Shown: positions 1-10,850, numbered from the stretch's first letter. The stretch: 64,000 nucleotides of DNA from Salibaculum halophilum (GCF_002094885.1 NZ_MSIT01000006.1:150962-214961); one strand, 5' to 3'. The notes: generated by a model not told the origin, from the sequence alone. Numbers and translations: made by a program.

Positions 1-42
1 TTATCGTGGTACCACCTTGAACATGACACGGCGGATTCGCGC

Positions 43-261
43 ATGAACAGCTCTGCCCGCATGGAGGAACGTGAGGTCCTGCGCGTCGAACTGGAGGTTC
101 TGCGCCAGGAGCACCGCGACCTCGACGAGGCCATCCGCGCCCTGCAAGGCGACGGAAAGGGTGACATGTTCACGATCAAGCGGCTCAAGAAACAGAAGCT
201 CAACCTCAAGGATCGCATCTCCCAGATCGAGGATCGGCTGTTTCCCGACATCATCGCCTGA
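43..261 (+). CDS. DUF465 (YdcH-like) small protein
   Basis: This is a 72-residue, highly charged, helical protein. The spacing of Arg, Glu, Leu and Lys (LRQEHRDLD near residue 22, IKRLKKQKLNLKDRI near residue 45) matches the YdcH/DUF465 family of small coiled-coil proteins, whose function is not known. A second ATG at base 61 would give a 66-residue product that fits the usual family length as well or better. No strong ribosome-binding site separates the two starts. It sits just ahead of purE on the same strand but need not be co-transcribed. The family call rests on the overall pattern, not on a catalytic motif. Confidence 0.7.
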   Translation: MNSSARMEEREVLRVELEVLRQEHRDLDEAIRALQGDGKGDMFTIKRLKKQKLNLKDRISQIEDRLFPDIIA

Positions 262-334
262 TCGGCCCCCTGTCGCGTTGCACGCGCCTCAGACATGGCT
301 ATAGTGCGGCTTTCCTTGGCAAGGGGGCCGCATC

Positions 335-823
335 ATGACCGAGGCGCGCGTCGGCATCATCATGGGCAGCCAGTCGGACTGGCCGACCCTGCGCGCGGCC
401 GCCGACGTGCTGGCCGAGCTGGAGGTGGCTTTTGAAACCCGGATCGTCTCGGCCCACCGCACGCCCGACCGGCTGTGGGACTACGGCCGGACGGCCGTGG
501 ACCGCGGCCTGCAGGTGATCATCGCCGGGGCCGGCGGGGCCGCGCATCTGCCGGGCATGATGGCCTCCAAGACCCGCGTGCCGGTGATCGGCGTACCGGT
601 GCAGACCAGGGCGCTGTCCGGTGTCGACAGCCTGTATTCCATCCTGCAGATGCCGCGCGGCTATCCGGTGGCAACCATGGCCATCGGGGCCGCGGGCGCG
701 GCGAATGCCGGCCTCATGGCCGCCGGAATCCTCGCCCTGCAGGACCCGGCGCTGGCGACGCGGCTGGACGCCTGGCGCGCCGCGCTCTCCGCCTCCATCC
801 CCGACGAGCCACGCGATGACTGA
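335..823 (+). CDS. purE: N5-carboxyaminoimidazole ribonucleotide mutase
   Basis: Class I PurE, 162 residues. It moves the carboxylate of N5-CAIR to give CAIR in de novo purine synthesis, in the cytoplasm. The N-terminal GSQSDWP motif (residues 11-17), the SAHRTPDR segment (about 43-50) and the [13 protein letters not shown] segment (about 67-79) are the family's substrate-binding signatures, and the His of SAHRTP is the catalytic acid/base. The last 8 bases overlap the start of purK, so the two enzymes of the two-step carboxylation are translationally coupled. Confidence 0.96.
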   Translation: MTEARVGIIMGSQSDWPTLRAAADVLAELEVAFETRIVSAHRTPDRLWDYGRTAVDRGLQVIIAGAGGAAHLPGMMASKTRVPVIGVPVQTRALSGVDSLYSILQMPRGYPVATMAIGAAGAANAGLMAAGILALQDPALATRLDAWRAALSASIPDEPRDD

Positions 824-1892
824 TCCCCTGCACACCGGCGCGACCATCGGCATTCTCGGCGGCGGCCAGCTGGGCCGGATGCTGTCGGTTGCCGCGGCCC
901 GGCTCGGCTTCAAGACCTGCATCTTCGAGCCTGCGGGCGACTGCCCGGCCAGCCATGTCAGCAACTACCACTTCAAGGCCCCCTCCTACGAGGACGAGAC
1001 CGCCCTGCTGGCCTTTGCCGACGCCGTGGACGTGATCACCTACGAGTTCGAGAACATCCCAACCGCGGCGCTTGACCTGCTTGAGACACACGCCCCCATA
1101 CGGCCCGGGCGCCGGGTGCTGGCTGTCTCGCAGGACAGGCTGACCGAGAAGGCATTCCTGAGCGAGCAGGGCCTTGGCACCGCGCCCTTCGCCGCCGTTG
1201 ACGACGAGGTCGACCTGGCCGAGGCGCTCGCGGAGATCGGCACGCCGGCCATCCTCAAGACCCGGCGTTTCGGCTATGACGGCAAGGGGCAGGCGCGGAT
1301 CGAAACCCCCGACGACGCCGAGGCGGCGCTTGAGAGCCTGGCCGGCGCCCCCGCGATCCTGGAGGGCCGGGTCGATTTCACGCGCGAGGTCTCGGTGATC
1401 GCCGCGCGCGGGCTGGACGGGTCTGTCGCCTGTTTCGACCCGGGCGAGAACATCCACCGCGATGGCATCCTGCACACGACGACGGTGCCCGCCACGCTGT
1501 CCCCAAGCCAGCGCAGCGACGCCGTGCTGGCGGCGGCCAATATACTCAACGCGCTGCACTACGTCGGCGTCATGGGGGTGGAGCTTTTCGTCACCCCGCA
1601 GGCTCTGCTGGTCAACGAGATCGCACCGCGGGTGCACAATTCGGGGCACTGGACGCAGAACGGCTGCCTGATCGACCAGTTCGAACAGCACATCCGCGCC
1701 GTCGCGGGCTGGCCATTGGGCGACGGGTCGCGCCACGCCAACGTCATGATGGAGAACCTCATCGGCGCGGATGTCGCCCGCGTGCACGACCTGGCCGGCA
1801 CCGGCACGGCGATCCACCTCTACGGCAAGACCGAAGCCAGGCCGGGCCGCAAGATGGGCCACATCAACCGCATCACCGGCCCCGCGTCCTGA
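816..1892 (+). CDS. purK: N5-carboxyaminoimidazole ribonucleotide synthase
   Basis: ATP-grasp enzyme of 358 residues that carboxylates AIR with bicarbonate and ATP to N5-CAIR, the substrate of PurE. The N-terminal [12 protein letters not shown] loop, the [14 protein letters not shown]-binding segment and the [14 protein letters not shown]-terminal active-site segment are all present. The ATG at 816 was chosen because it puts the GILGGGQ motif about ten residues from the start and overlaps the purE stop. An upstream in-frame extension would be antisense-like purE sequence. Length is normal for the family. Confidence 0.96.
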   Translation: MTDPLHTGATIGILGGGQLGRMLSVAAARLGFKTCIFEPAGDCPASHVSNYHFKAPSYEDETALLAFADAVDVITYEFENIPTAALDLLETHAPIRPGRRVLAVSQDRLTEKAFLSEQGLGTAPFAAVDDEVDLAEALAEIGTPAILKTRRFGYDGKGQARIETPDDAEAALESLAGAPAILEGRVDFTREVSVIAARGLDGSVACFDPGENIHRDGILHTTTVPATLSPSQRSDAVLAAANILNALHYVGVMGVELFVTPQALLVNEIAPRVHNSGHWTQNGCLIDQFEQHIRAVAGWPLGDGSRHANVMMENLIGADVARVHDLAGTGTAIHLYGKTEARPGRKMGHINRITGPAS

Positions 1893-1902
1893 CCCGGGGC
1901 GA

Positions 1903-1928
1903 GGACGGAAATTCCAGAATTTCCGTCC
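1903..1928. terminator. Perfect hairpin between convergent genes
   Basis: A 12-base perfect inverted repeat (GGACGGAAATTC, two bases, GAATTTCCGTCC) lies between the 3' ends of purK and the convergent lipase-like gene. There is no T-run, so its strength as an intrinsic terminator is uncertain, but it could serve both strands. Confidence 0.5.
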
Positions 1929-1949
1929 CGCGCGCGGATGACAGGCCGG

Positions 1950-2669
1950 TCAGTCCAGCCCGAAGAGCACATCGCGCAGGGTCAGGTCACGGTCGAACCG
2001 CCCGGCTTCCAGAAAGGCCTGAACCTGCGCCATGACCAGCGGGTTGTTCATCATGAAGGTATGGGTCACGGGCAGGACGATATGGTCGTCCATCCCCTCG
2101 ATCCGGGTCGAGGCGACGGCGACCTTGCCGTCATCCGGCCCGTCGATGACATTGGAATAGATCGGGTTCAGCGTCCGGTTTCCGGCGATGATGCCAAGCT
2201 CGAAATCCGGCAGCGGCAGCGCCTCGGGCACGCCGTCGGTGCCCAGTTGCAGGCCGGCCGGGCCGTTGACCCAGCGGAACGGTTCGAAATCGCCGAAGAC
2301 ATCCACCAGTTCCGAGCCGTGGTTGGGCGGGCCGAGCATGACCACGCGGCCGAGCTGGTCGGGCCGGGTCTCGGCCAGCCAGGCGCGCACCAGGATGCCG
2401 CCCATGGAGTGGGTGACGAAATGCACGGTGCGCGGGCCGCATTGCGCGACCTGATCGGGCAAAGTTGTCGCCACAAGGTCGCCGATGCTTGCCTCGGTCG
2501 AGGGGTAGCCCGCGTTGACGACGCTGTAACCGGCATCCACGAGGCTCTCTTCCAGCGCCAGAAAGGAGGTCTCGGTGCGGGCCAGCCCGTGCAGCAGCAC
2601 GACGCAGTCCGCCGCCCGCGCGGGCAGCGGCGACAGCACCAGAGACAGGGTGAGGAAAAACGCGCGCAT
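1950..2669 (-). CDS. Secreted alpha/beta hydrolase (lipase-like)
   Basis: This 239-residue protein begins with a signal peptide (hydrophobic residues about 3-18, cleavage after ARA). The mature part has the alpha/beta hydrolase pattern: VVLLHGLAR oxyanion strand, the nucleophile elbow THSMGG (Ser at about residue 90), a later Asp-containing region and the final HTFMM segment supplying the His. The pattern fits triacylglycerol lipase/esterase-like proteins, and the substrate cannot be read from sequence. The ATG at 2669 was chosen because the signal peptide follows directly. It is divergent from the NUDIX gene. Confidence 0.85.
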   Translation of the reverse strand: MRAFFLTLSLVLSPLPARAADCVVLLHGLARTETSFLALEESLVDAGYSVVNAGYPSTEASIGDLVATTLPDQVAQCGPRTVHFVTHSMGGILVRAWLAETRPDQLGRVVMLGPPNHGSELVDVFGDFEPFRWVNGPAGLQLGTDGVPEALPLPDFELGIIAGNRTLNPIYSNVIDGPDDGKVAVASTRIEGMDDHIVLPVTHTFMMNNPLVMAQVQAFLEAGRFDRDLTLRDVLFGLD

Positions 2670-2747
2670 GCCGTTGCATATAGGTTTCCCGCGCGGTTCA
2701 ACAGAGGCGTCTTGCCCTGCCCCGCGGGCGTCGCCAGTCTGGCGCGC

Positions 2748-3194
2748 ATGACCCGACCCGTTCGCCTTGCTGTCCGCGGCCTGCTGATGCGGGATAACCG
2801 GCTGTTGCTGGTCAACGCCTACGCCGGGCGCGGCGACCTGTGGTGCGCGCCGGGCGGCGGCGTGGACCCGCACCAAAGCCTGCCCGAGAACCTGGCCCGC
2901 GAGATATACGAGGAAACCGGCCTGTCGGTCGATGTGGGTGCGCCCTGCCTGGTCAACGAGTTTCACGACCCCGCCGGCGATTTCCACCAGGTGGACATCT
3001 ATTTCCGCTGCGCGCTGGTGGCGGGCGACCTGCGCGCGGATTGGCCCGACCCGGAGGGCATCGTGAGCCTGCGCCGCTGGGTCACGCGCGACGAGCTGGC
3101 CGGGCTGCGCGTCAAACCCGACGCCCTCGCGGCTGTCGCCTGGAAAGATTCGGATGCGCCGCTCTATGATCCGTTGGAGCCGATCCTGCGCTGA
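2748..3194 (+). CDS. NUDIX hydrolase
   Basis: A 148-residue protein with a Nudix box at about residues 37-59 ending in REIYEETGL. Nudix enzymes hydrolyse nucleoside diphosphates linked to another group. The metal-binding REUxEE core is intact, but the first conserved Glu of the box appears to be Gln (VDPHQ), which may change activity or specificity. The ATG at 2748 gives the beta-strand RLAVRGLLM at the N-terminus as usual in the family. Its last 31 bases overlap the convergent EamA transporter gene. Confidence 0.85.
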   Translation: MTRPVRLAVRGLLMRDNRLLLVNAYAGRGDLWCAPGGGVDPHQSLPENLAREIYEETGLSVDVGAPCLVNEFHDPAGDFHQVDIYFRCALVAGDLRADWPDPEGIVSLRRWVTRDELAGLRVKPDALAAVAWKDSDAPLYDPLEPILR

Positions 3195-4015
3195 GACCGG
3201 CCCAGCACCGACAGGCCGATCCCGCCCAGCACCAGCGCCGAGGCCATCAGGATCTGCGCCGTGACCGCCTCGCCCAGCAGAGCCGCGCCGCCGAGGATCG
3301 CGAGGACCGGCACGCTCAGTTGCGCAACCCCGGCCTGCATGGTGCCAAGGCCCGGCAGCACAGCGTACCAGACCGCATAGCCCAGCCCAGAGGCCAGCGC
3401 GCCCGACAGCACCGCCAGCCCCAGGCCGCGGGCATCCCAGCCCGGCCCCAGCAGGATCAGCGGCACCATCGCCAGCGCGGCCAGAAAGAAATTCCCGGCA
3501 GTGTCCTGCAGCGGCGCAGTGGCCCCCTTGCCCAGCGCCGTGTAGGCGGCCCAGCCCAGCCCGGCGGCAATCATCAGCGCCGCACTGGCCGGGTCCACGG
3601 CGACCGTCCCGCCGGGCCACAGAAGCCAGACCAACCCGGCAAGGGCGAGGACCATGCCCGAGACCTGACGCAGCCCGACAGGGTCGGGCCCGCGCAGCGC
3701 CAAGGCGAAGAGGCCCAGTTGCACCGTGGCGAAGAGGATCAGCGCCCCAAGACCCGCATCCAAGCGCAGGTAGGCCAGCGAGAAGCCGACGAGATAGACC
3801 ACCAGCGCCAGCGCCCCGCCCGCCCGGCGCGGGGCCAGAAGCTGCAGGCGCCCGCCGCGCAGCACGACGACAAGGGCAAGCATGGCCGCCCCGGACCAGA
3901 CCCGCACCAGCGCGAAGGTGAGCGGGTCCGTGGCCCCGCCGACGCCCGCGCGGTTGAGGATCGAATTGGCGGCAAAGGCGCACATGGCGAAGAGGACGAG
4001 GAGGGCCTGTTTCAT
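3164..4015 (-). CDS. EamA-type (DMT superfamily) permease
   Basis: A 283-residue, very hydrophobic protein with about ten predicted membrane helices arranged as two EamA repeats (roughly residues 3-130 and 145-275). This is the layout of drug/metabolite transporter family exporters in the inner membrane. The conserved loop after helix 1 (NSILNRAG) and the [16 protein letters not shown] segment support the family. The substrate is unknown. Its 3' end overlaps the NUDIX gene on the other strand, which could produce antisense pairing of the two mRNA ends. Confidence 0.88.
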   Translation of the reverse strand: MKQALLVLFAMCAFAANSILNRAGVGGATDPLTFALVRVWSGAAMLALVVVLRGGRLQLLAPRRAGGALALVVYLVGFSLAYLRLDAGLGALILFATVQLGLFALALRGPDPVGLRQVSGMVLALAGLVWLLWPGGTVAVDPASAALMIAAGLGWAAYTALGKGATAPLQDTAGNFFLAALAMVPLILLGPGWDARGLGLAVLSGALASGLGYAVWYAVLPGLGTMQAGVAQLSVPVLAILGGAALLGEAVTAQILMASALVLGGIGLSVLGRSQRRIGSNGS

Positions 4016-4078
4016 GTCGCCACCTTGTCTTCAATGCACCGCCGGGGCCAGAGCCGAACCCACAAGGTGATCCGATGT

Positions 4079-4107
4079 GAAAAAGGGCGCCCCGCAGGGC
4101 GCCCTTT
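4079..4107 (-). terminator. Intrinsic terminator of groESL
   Basis: Read on the minus strand, an 11-base perfect stem (AAAGGGCGCCC/GGGCGCCCTTT) with a 4-base loop is followed by a T-run. It lies about 30 bases after the groEL stop codon. Confidence 0.85.
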
Positions 4108-4134
4108 GACGTGTCCGTTAAACCGGACGGCAAT

Positions 4135-5817
<1,683 letters not shown>

Positions 5818-5836
5818 TCAGGGGACAGGCGGTGCC

Positions 5837-6124
5837 TCAGGCCATGACGCCGAGGATGTCGCCTTCCTTCATGATGAGCAGCTCTTCACCGTCGACGGTG
5901 ATCTCGGTGCCGGACCACTTGCCGAAGAGGACCTTGTCACCCTCGGACACGTCCAGTTTTATGCGGTCTCCGTCATCATCGCGGGCCCCTGCGCCAACGG
6001 CCACGACCTCGCCCTCCTGGGGCTTTTCCTTGGCGCTGTCGGGGATGATCAGGCCCCCGGCGGTCTTGTCGTCGCTTTCCACGCGGCGCACCAGCACCCG
6101 GTCATGAAGCGGTTTGAAAGCCAT
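5837..6124 (-). CDS. groES: 10 kDa co-chaperonin GroES
   Basis: A 95-residue lid protein for GroEL. The start [14 protein letters not shown], the mobile-loop region around residues 18-32 ([15 protein letters not shown]) and the C-terminal [13 protein letters not shown] match the family closely. It is the first gene of the operon, behind a CIRCE element and a recognisable sigma-70-type promoter. Confidence 0.98.
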   Translation of the reverse strand: MAFKPLHDRVLVRRVESDDKTAGGLIIPDSAKEKPQEGEVVAVGAGARDDDGDRIKLDVSEGDKVLFGKWSGTEITVDGEELLIMKEGDILGVMA

Positions 6125-6173
6125 GTTTGTAGCTCCTCAGCTAGACTTGTTCTTGTTCGGTCCCATCGGGATG

Positions 6174-6200
6174 TTAGCACTCTTCCACGGTGAGTGCCAG
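6174..6200 (-). promoter_or_regulatory. CIRCE operator (HrcA site)
   Basis: TTAGCACTC, nine bases, GAGTGCCAG: one perfect CIRCE half-site and one with two changes from the consensus GAGTGCTAA. It lies between the groES promoter and the groES start, over the expected transcription start. HrcA bound here would block groESL transcription until heat shock. Confidence 0.93.
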
Positions 6201-6207
6201 CGGGTGG

Positions 6208-6236
6208 GATTTAGGCAAGTGCCGGGCGGGTGTCAA
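6208..6236 (-). promoter_or_regulatory. groESL promoter
   Basis: On the minus strand a perfect TTGACA -35 is followed after 17 bases by TAAATC as -10. The predicted start falls at the edge of the CIRCE repeat, the arrangement expected for HrcA control. Confidence 0.75.
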
Positions 6237-6367
6237 CGGCGCGCCGCGACAAAATCGCCCGTGGGCGAACCTGGGACCGGGACACGGTACCGAATCCGTG
6301 TTTTCCTAATTGAAACGAGGCGGTAGCATCACGCCGACGCCGTGTCACACCCCGCTTCGGAGACCCC

Positions 6368-7357
6368 ATGCCGCGTGTCCTGCTTGCCGCCCTCTTAGCC
6401 TGTCTGGCGCTGCCAGTGGCCGCGCAATGCAACGGTCCCGGGCTCGAGGCGCGGCTGGACGCGGAGGAAACCGCCCGGATCGAGTCCCGCGTTGCCGAGA
6501 CGCCCTTTGCCGAGGGACTCTATTGGCAAGCCGAGCGTGACGGGCGCGTCCTGACGCTCCTGGGCACGATCCACCTGCCCGATCCGCGCCTGGGGGCCGT
6601 CCTGGCCCGTGTGCGCCCTCGGCTCGAGGCCGCCAACCTTCTGCTTGTCGAAGCCACCGCCGACGATCAGGCCGCTGTGCAGGCCCATATCGCCGAGGAC
6701 CCGGCGTATTATACCATCACCGAGGGGCCCGGCCTGATCGAGCGGCTGGACGGCCCCACCTGGGACGCGGTCGCGCAGGCCGCCCGGGCCCGCGGCGTGC
6801 CACCCTACATGGCCGCGCGGATGCAGCCCTGGTTCCTGTCCATGACGCTGTCCATGCCACCCTGCGCCGTTCCGGCCATGGGCGCCGGCGAAAAGGGCCT
6901 CGACAACCTGATCGTGGCCGAGGCCGAGGGAAAGATGCCCTTGCGCGCGCTGGAGGATTGGCGGGTTGTGCTGGACCTGCTTCGGGCGGGCACCTTCGAG
7001 GACCAGCTCGACGACCTGCGCCTTGGCCTGGTCGCGCCGGAGATCATGGACGCGCTGGCGGCCTCGATGCTGGAGGGCTATTTCGACCGCCGGCCAGGCT
7101 ACAGCTGGCACATCAATCGCACGATGGCCCGCTTTGCGCCGGGCCTGAGCCCGGCCGACGTCACGGCCGAAATGCGCGAGATGGAACAGGCGATGCTGAT
7201 CGACCGCAACCGCAGCTGGATTTCGGTGATCGAACAGGCGGCGGCGGCGCATGACCACGTCTTCGTGGCCTTCGGTGCGGCCCACCTGATCGGGGATCAG
7301 GGCGTGCTCGCGCTTTTGCAGGCCAATGGCTGGCAGGTGACGCGGCTGGACAGCTAG
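6368..7357 (+). CDS. TraB/GumN family protein, secreted
   Basis: A 329-residue protein with an N-terminal signal peptide (about residues 1-20, ending PVAAQ). TraB/GumN (Tiki-like) features are the GTIHLPDPR segment (about 65-73), LLLVEATADD (about 90-99) and the C-terminal VAFGAAHLIGDQGVLALL (about 299-316). These supply the His and Glu residues proposed to bind metal in this presumed protease-like fold. The function in bacteria is not settled. It is divergent from groESL, with 167 bases between them that hold the groESL promoter. Confidence 0.85.
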   Translation: MPRVLLAALLACLALPVAAQCNGPGLEARLDAEETARIESRVAETPFAEGLYWQAERDGRVLTLLGTIHLPDPRLGAVLARVRPRLEAANLLLVEATADDQAAVQAHIAEDPAYYTITEGPGLIERLDGPTWDAVAQAARARGVPPYMAARMQPWFLSMTLSMPPCAVPAMGAGEKGLDNLIVAEAEGKMPLRALEDWRVVLDLLRAGTFEDQLDDLRLGLVAPEIMDALAASMLEGYFDRRPGYSWHINRTMARFAPGLSPADVTAEMREMEQAMLIDRNRSWISVIEQAAAAHDHVFVAFGAAHLIGDQGVLALLQANGWQVTRLDS

Positions 7358-7517
7358 GCGCCGCCGGGCACCAAAAAACACCGAGCCCGCCCGATAGCCC
7401 GCAACAGTGCCGGCGATACTCCGGCCCTTTCTCCGACTTGGTCGCGCCGATCTTCAACAGCCGGACACAGATGCCCATATCGACGGTGTTAAGGATCGCA
7501 AGAGGGGAGTGGCCACC

Positions 7518-8774
7518 ATGGACCCGACATCCGACCGCACCGTTCCCGTGAACCTGCGCCAAAGCGGCGCACCGCGCATCGACATGCTGATCGGCACACG
7601 GGTGCGCAAGTCCCCGTTCTGGCACAAGTCGGTGGAGCACGGCGCCCGCGCCGTCACCGTCTACAATCGAATGTATCATCCCCGTCTCTACTTCTCGCCG
7701 GACGAAGGCGGGCTGCTTGGCGAATACGACTACCTGACACGCCACGTGACACTCTGGAACGTGGCGGTCGAGCGCCAGATCCAGATCAAGGGGCCGGATG
7801 CCACCGCATTCGTGGATTTCCTGGTCACCCGGGCAATGACCGGCGACCGAGAACTGGCCCCGGGCAAGGCGCGCTACGTGATCCTGTGCAATCAGCACGG
7901 CGGCATCGTCAACGACCCGGTCCTGTTACGGATCGCCGAGGACGAATACTGGCTGTCGATCTCGGACTCCGATGTCGCGCTCTGGGCGCAGGGGGTGAAT
8001 GTCGACGGCCGCTTCGATGCCACGGTGCGCGAACTCGACGTGGCGCCGGTTCAGTTGCAGGGCCCCGATAGCGCCGCAGTCCTGCAGGACGCCGGGATCG
8101 CGGACGTCACGTCGATGAAATTCTTCAACCTTCGGGAGACCACGCTCTTCGGCTGCGACGTCGTCATCTCCAAGACCGGGTTCTCCGGCGAGGAAGGCTT
8201 CGAGATTTACCTGCGCAACGCTACCCGCGATGCCGACGCGCTCTGGGACGGGCTTGTCGCGGCGGGGAAACCCTATCATCTGCGGGTGATCGCGCCCAAC
8301 CACATCAGCCGCATGGAAGCGGGCATCCTGTCCTACGGCCAGGACATGGATCTCGAGACAACGCCTTACGAGGTCGGCCTCGACTGGCAGGTCGACCTGG
8401 ACAAGCGCGCCTTTGTCGGCAAGGCCGCGCTGGAAGAGGTCGCGGCGCGTGGCGTCACTCACAAGCTGGTGGGTCTGACCTTTGGCGGCCGGCAGATAGA
8501 TTGGTACAACGCGGATTTCTGGCCCGTCCTGGACCCGGAGATGCAAGAGGAGATCGGATATGTCACCTCGGCCTTCCATTCACCGGGGGTCGGTGCCAAC
8601 ATCGCCTTTGCCCGCGTGCCGGTGGCGCGCGCAACGCCCGGCCAACGGCTGCTGGTCCGAACACCGGCCTCGGTCGAGCCGCTCGCGGCCGAGACCTGCG
8701 CAACGCCCTTCACAATGCCCGAACGCGGGCTGAACCGGCCGGTCGGCATGGGCGGGCCACCAAAGCCCGATTGA
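7518..8774 (+). CDS. DmdA-like GcvT-family aminomethyltransferase
   Basis: A folate-binding GcvT-family protein of 418 residues. The N-terminal VYNRMYHPRLYF segment, the LWNVAVERQIQIKGPDA region (about 76-92), the KTGFSGEEGFEIYL segment and the ILSYGQDM...TPYEVGL region resemble DMSP demethylase (DmdA) and its relatives more than glycine cleavage T protein. DmdA of marine Rhodobacterales is about 365-370 residues, and this protein is some 50 longer, mainly at the N- and C-termini. No other DMSP gene is nearby, so the substrate is open: DMSP, another methyl donor, or an O-demethylation. A GAGGGGAG ribosome-binding site precedes an alternative GTG at 7509 and this ATG. Confidence 0.75.
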   Translation: MDPTSDRTVPVNLRQSGAPRIDMLIGTRVRKSPFWHKSVEHGARAVTVYNRMYHPRLYFSPDEGGLLGEYDYLTRHVTLWNVAVERQIQIKGPDATAFVDFLVTRAMTGDRELAPGKARYVILCNQHGGIVNDPVLLRIAEDEYWLSISDSDVALWAQGVNVDGRFDATVRELDVAPVQLQGPDSAAVLQDAGIADVTSMKFFNLRETTLFGCDVVISKTGFSGEEGFEIYLRNATRDADALWDGLVAAGKPYHLRVIAPNHISRMEAGILSYGQDMDLETTPYEVGLDWQVDLDKRAFVGKAALEEVAARGVTHKLVGLTFGGRQIDWYNADFWPVLDPEMQEEIGYVTSAFHSPGVGANIAFARVPVARATPGQRLLVRTPASVEPLAAETCATPFTMPERGLNRPVGMGGPPKPD

Positions 8775-8790
8775 TCCCCGGTGGCGTCGT

Positions 8791-9306
8791 TCAAGCCGCG
8801 GGCAGGAACGTCAGAGACGCCCCGTTGATGCAGTGCAGGACCTGCCCCTCGACCAGCAGGATGTGGCCCATGTGACTGCCGCAGCGGCGGCAATGCACCT
8901 CGATCTCGATGTTCATGATGTTGGGATCATCGCCCATGGGCGCGCCTGAGTCCTGCGACATCAGCTGCGCATTGGGTTCGCTTGCCACGAAGAACAGCCA
9001 GCCTTTGGGCAGGTTGACCTTGGTGCCCCAATGATATTGCGTCAGCTCGCAGCCGCGGCAGTCGTATCGTCCCTTGCGGGATTCGGCCCAGATATCGCTC
9101 GACATCGGCTCTTCGGTGCGGCCCTCGCGCAGGATGGCGTAGTCCTCGCCCAGCAGGGCGCGCCAGTCCGCCTCGGTGCGTATGACCTCGTAGTCGAACG
9201 GATCGCGGCCCGCGGGCACGTCGGCCCGGCCCGCAGCCGGAAGCGCGAGGGCGCCACCGAAGACCGTGGACCCGCGCAGAAAGTCCCGTCGATGAAGTGC
9301 AGGCAT
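8791..9306 (-). CDS. Tat-exported MsrB-like protein
   Basis: A 171-residue protein starting with a twin-arginine signal (RRDFLRG, then a hydrophobic stretch ending near residue 28). The mature part resembles MsrB, which reduces methionine-R-sulfoxide. It has two zinc-type pairs (CRGC and CRRC), the SHMGHIL segment and a Cys in LHCINGASLTF at the usual nucleophile position. The GGWPSF-type substrate segment is not recognisable (GWLFFVAS instead), so activity is uncertain. The start at 9306 was preferred to the ATG at 9324 because an AGGGGA ribosome-binding site lies just upstream. Export suggests repair or redox work in the periplasm. Confidence 0.75.
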   Translation of the reverse strand: MPALHRRDFLRGSTVFGGALALPAAGRADVPAGRDPFDYEVIRTEADWRALLGEDYAILREGRTEEPMSSDIWAESRKGRYDCRGCELTQYHWGTKVNLPKGWLFFVASEPNAQLMSQDSGAPMGDDPNIMNIEIEVHCRRCGSHMGHILLVEGQVLHCINGASLTFLPAA

Positions 9307-9617
9307 TTCTCGTCCCCTTTCCATTGATGTCTTGCGTCGATCTGTCCTGTCCCGCCTTTATAGTCGCGATTTCAATCACTGTCGTTTCACGTGGCCGTGC
9401 CTCACTGGGAATTCAGGGAAAAACACGTTCGCGTTTTCGCCGTTCACGTTTTTTCAAACGGAGTCTCTCGTTTCCGTGCGCTCCGTGAAACTCATGCCGA
9501 CGTGAATTGATGTTTCAATTGGCTTTGCCCTAATTGGAAAACAGCAATCAGGACGATTGCGATTTTGAAACCGCGAATTTCGAACACGTTTCGAAACCGC
9601 AGCACAGGAGAAACGAC
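9307..9617. promoter_or_regulatory. Divergent regulatory region with paired TTCGAA palindromes
   Basis: This 311-base gap between two divergent exported-protein genes is AT-richer than its surroundings. Two TTCGAA palindromes at 9579-9584 and 9590-9595 are 11 bases apart, one helical turn. They sit inside a longer pair of direct TTTnGAAACCGC repeats (about 9563-9573 and 9590-9600), just upstream of the 9618 gene. An inverted repeat (ACGGAG/CTCCGT, about 9459-9487) lies on the msrB side. An operator is plausible but unproven. Confidence 0.4.
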
Positions 9618-9965
9618 ATGAAAACCCTTATCACCGCCGGAATCCTCGCCCTCACCGTTGCCGGCGCCGCCCAGGCCCAGAACATGTTCGCCTACATGGG
9701 CGACCAGGACGACGGAACCAGCACCGTGGTCATCGACCCGTTCAGCGCCAGCGGTGACGGCTATGTCGCGGTCTACGATCACCATCGCGGCGAAACCGGC
9801 GACCTGCTGGGCGTGGCCTCGATTCGCGGCGGCGCGAACAATGAAACCCGCGTCCAGGTGGGCCGCCCGCTGCGCAATGACGTGATCGCCTATCTCTTCG
9901 TGGGCGAGAATTTCAACGACCCCTCGATGGCCGTGGACAGCGTCGAGATCGACATCGAGGACTGA
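9618..9965 (+). CDS. Small exported protein, unknown function
   Basis: A 115-residue protein with a clear signal peptide (MKTLITAGILALTVAGAAQAQ, cleavage at about residue 20). The acidic mature part alternates beta-strands (STVVIDPFSASGDGYVAVYD, ETRVQVGRPL) and loosely resembles a family of small secreted beta-sandwich proteins (DUF7282-like). That similarity is from memory of the pattern and is weak. The start at 9618 is supported by AGGAGAAACGAC just upstream and by the signal peptide; a longer in-frame extension to 9534 looks non-coding. It ends at a perfect 13-base hairpin. Confidence 0.7.
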   Translation: MKTLITAGILALTVAGAAQAQNMFAYMGDQDDGTSTVVIDPFSASGDGYVAVYDHHRGETGDLLGVASIRGGANNETRVQVGRPLRNDVIAYLFVGENFNDPSMAVDSVEIDIED

Positions 9966-9990
9966 TCCTGCTTGACCAGTCCCGAAACGC

Positions 9991-10022
9991 AATGGGCTGC
10001 CGATCCAATTCGGCAGCCCATT
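9991..10022 (+). terminator. Terminator hairpin
   Basis: Perfect 13-base stem (AATGGGCTGCCGA/TCGGCAGCCCATT) with a six-base loop, followed by ATCTT. It lies 26 bases after the stop of the small exported protein gene. Confidence 0.75.
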
Positions 10023-10156
10023 ATCTTGCGTTCGAAAATGAATTTCTTATGCACATCGCGTTTTACAAAAACCTTGAGAGTCCGGGTATATTCCTTTTTC
10101 CGAAATTCCCACCCGGTGTCTGCCCGAAACAGCACCATTTCCCGAAAGTCGGTCTT

Positions 10157-10801
10157 TCAGGCATCGCCCCAATCGACCAGGCCCGCGCGCCCGGCCTCGG
10201 TCAGGTCATAGACCCCGCGCGCGACGCGCTGAAACCAGCTGTAGTGGTTGTCGGCCATGATCCGCGTCGCCCCCGGCACCCCGGCCCCCTCGGCAACGAC
10301 CGCCCCGCGCGACGGGCCGTGCGCGGCCAGGAACCGCGCGCAGGCCAGCGCATCCTGCCGGTAGCCGGTGACGATCCCGTGGCGCGTGGCCCCGCCCGCG
10401 TTGGGGTCGCCGCGCAACCGCTCGAAATCGCGCAGCAGCCGCGCCGCCTTCGCCTTCGACTTGCGCGGGCGGAACGGGCCGGGATCGGCCATGACCTCGA
10501 CAAAGCCGTCACGGGGCCGCACGAAGATCACCCCCAGCCCGAGCATGCGGGCCAGCCTGACGTTCTCCGTCGCGTCGCGCCTGGGCCTCGGCACGGCCAC
10601 ATAGACAAGATCGCTGACCGCCTGCCGGGCGATGGCCTGGTGAAAAAGCGCCAGCGAGAAGCCGGTTTTCAACTCGACGATCACGGGAGCCTCGTCGCCG
10701 CGCCGCGCCACCACGTCGGCGGCGCCAACCTCGCCCTTGACGTCATAGCCCTGCGCCGCGAGATGGGCTTTCACCGCGGGGTAGAGGTCGCTCTCACGCA
10801 T
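10157..10801 (-). CDS. DUF2161 protein with PD-(D/E)xK-like nuclease core
   Basis: A 214-residue protein. Residues about 15-45 carry GYDVKGEVGAADVVARRGDEAPVIVELK, an E...D...ExK arrangement typical of PD-(D/E)xK nucleases, which is the known assignment of the DUF2161 family. The C-terminal half looks like a winged helix (HYSWFQRVARGVYDLTEAGRAGL). The substrate is not known. MRESDLYPAVK at 10801 was chosen as the start because the core begins there and upstream sequence lies in the promoter of the divergent pyrophosphatase gene. Confidence 0.8.
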   Translation of the reverse strand: MRESDLYPAVKAHLAAQGYDVKGEVGAADVVARRGDEAPVIVELKTGFSLALFHQAIARQAVSDLVYVAVPRPRRDATENVRLARMLGLGVIFVRPRDGFVEVMADPGPFRPRKSKAKAARLLRDFERLRGDPNAGGATRHGIVTGYRQDALACARFLAAHGPSRGAVVAEGAGVPGATRIMADNHYSWFQRVARGVYDLTEAGRAGLVDWGDA

Positions 10802-10850
10802 CGCCGGGCCGCCCGCTGTGGCCGCGATGCAAGACCGGGCACCGTGTCGC

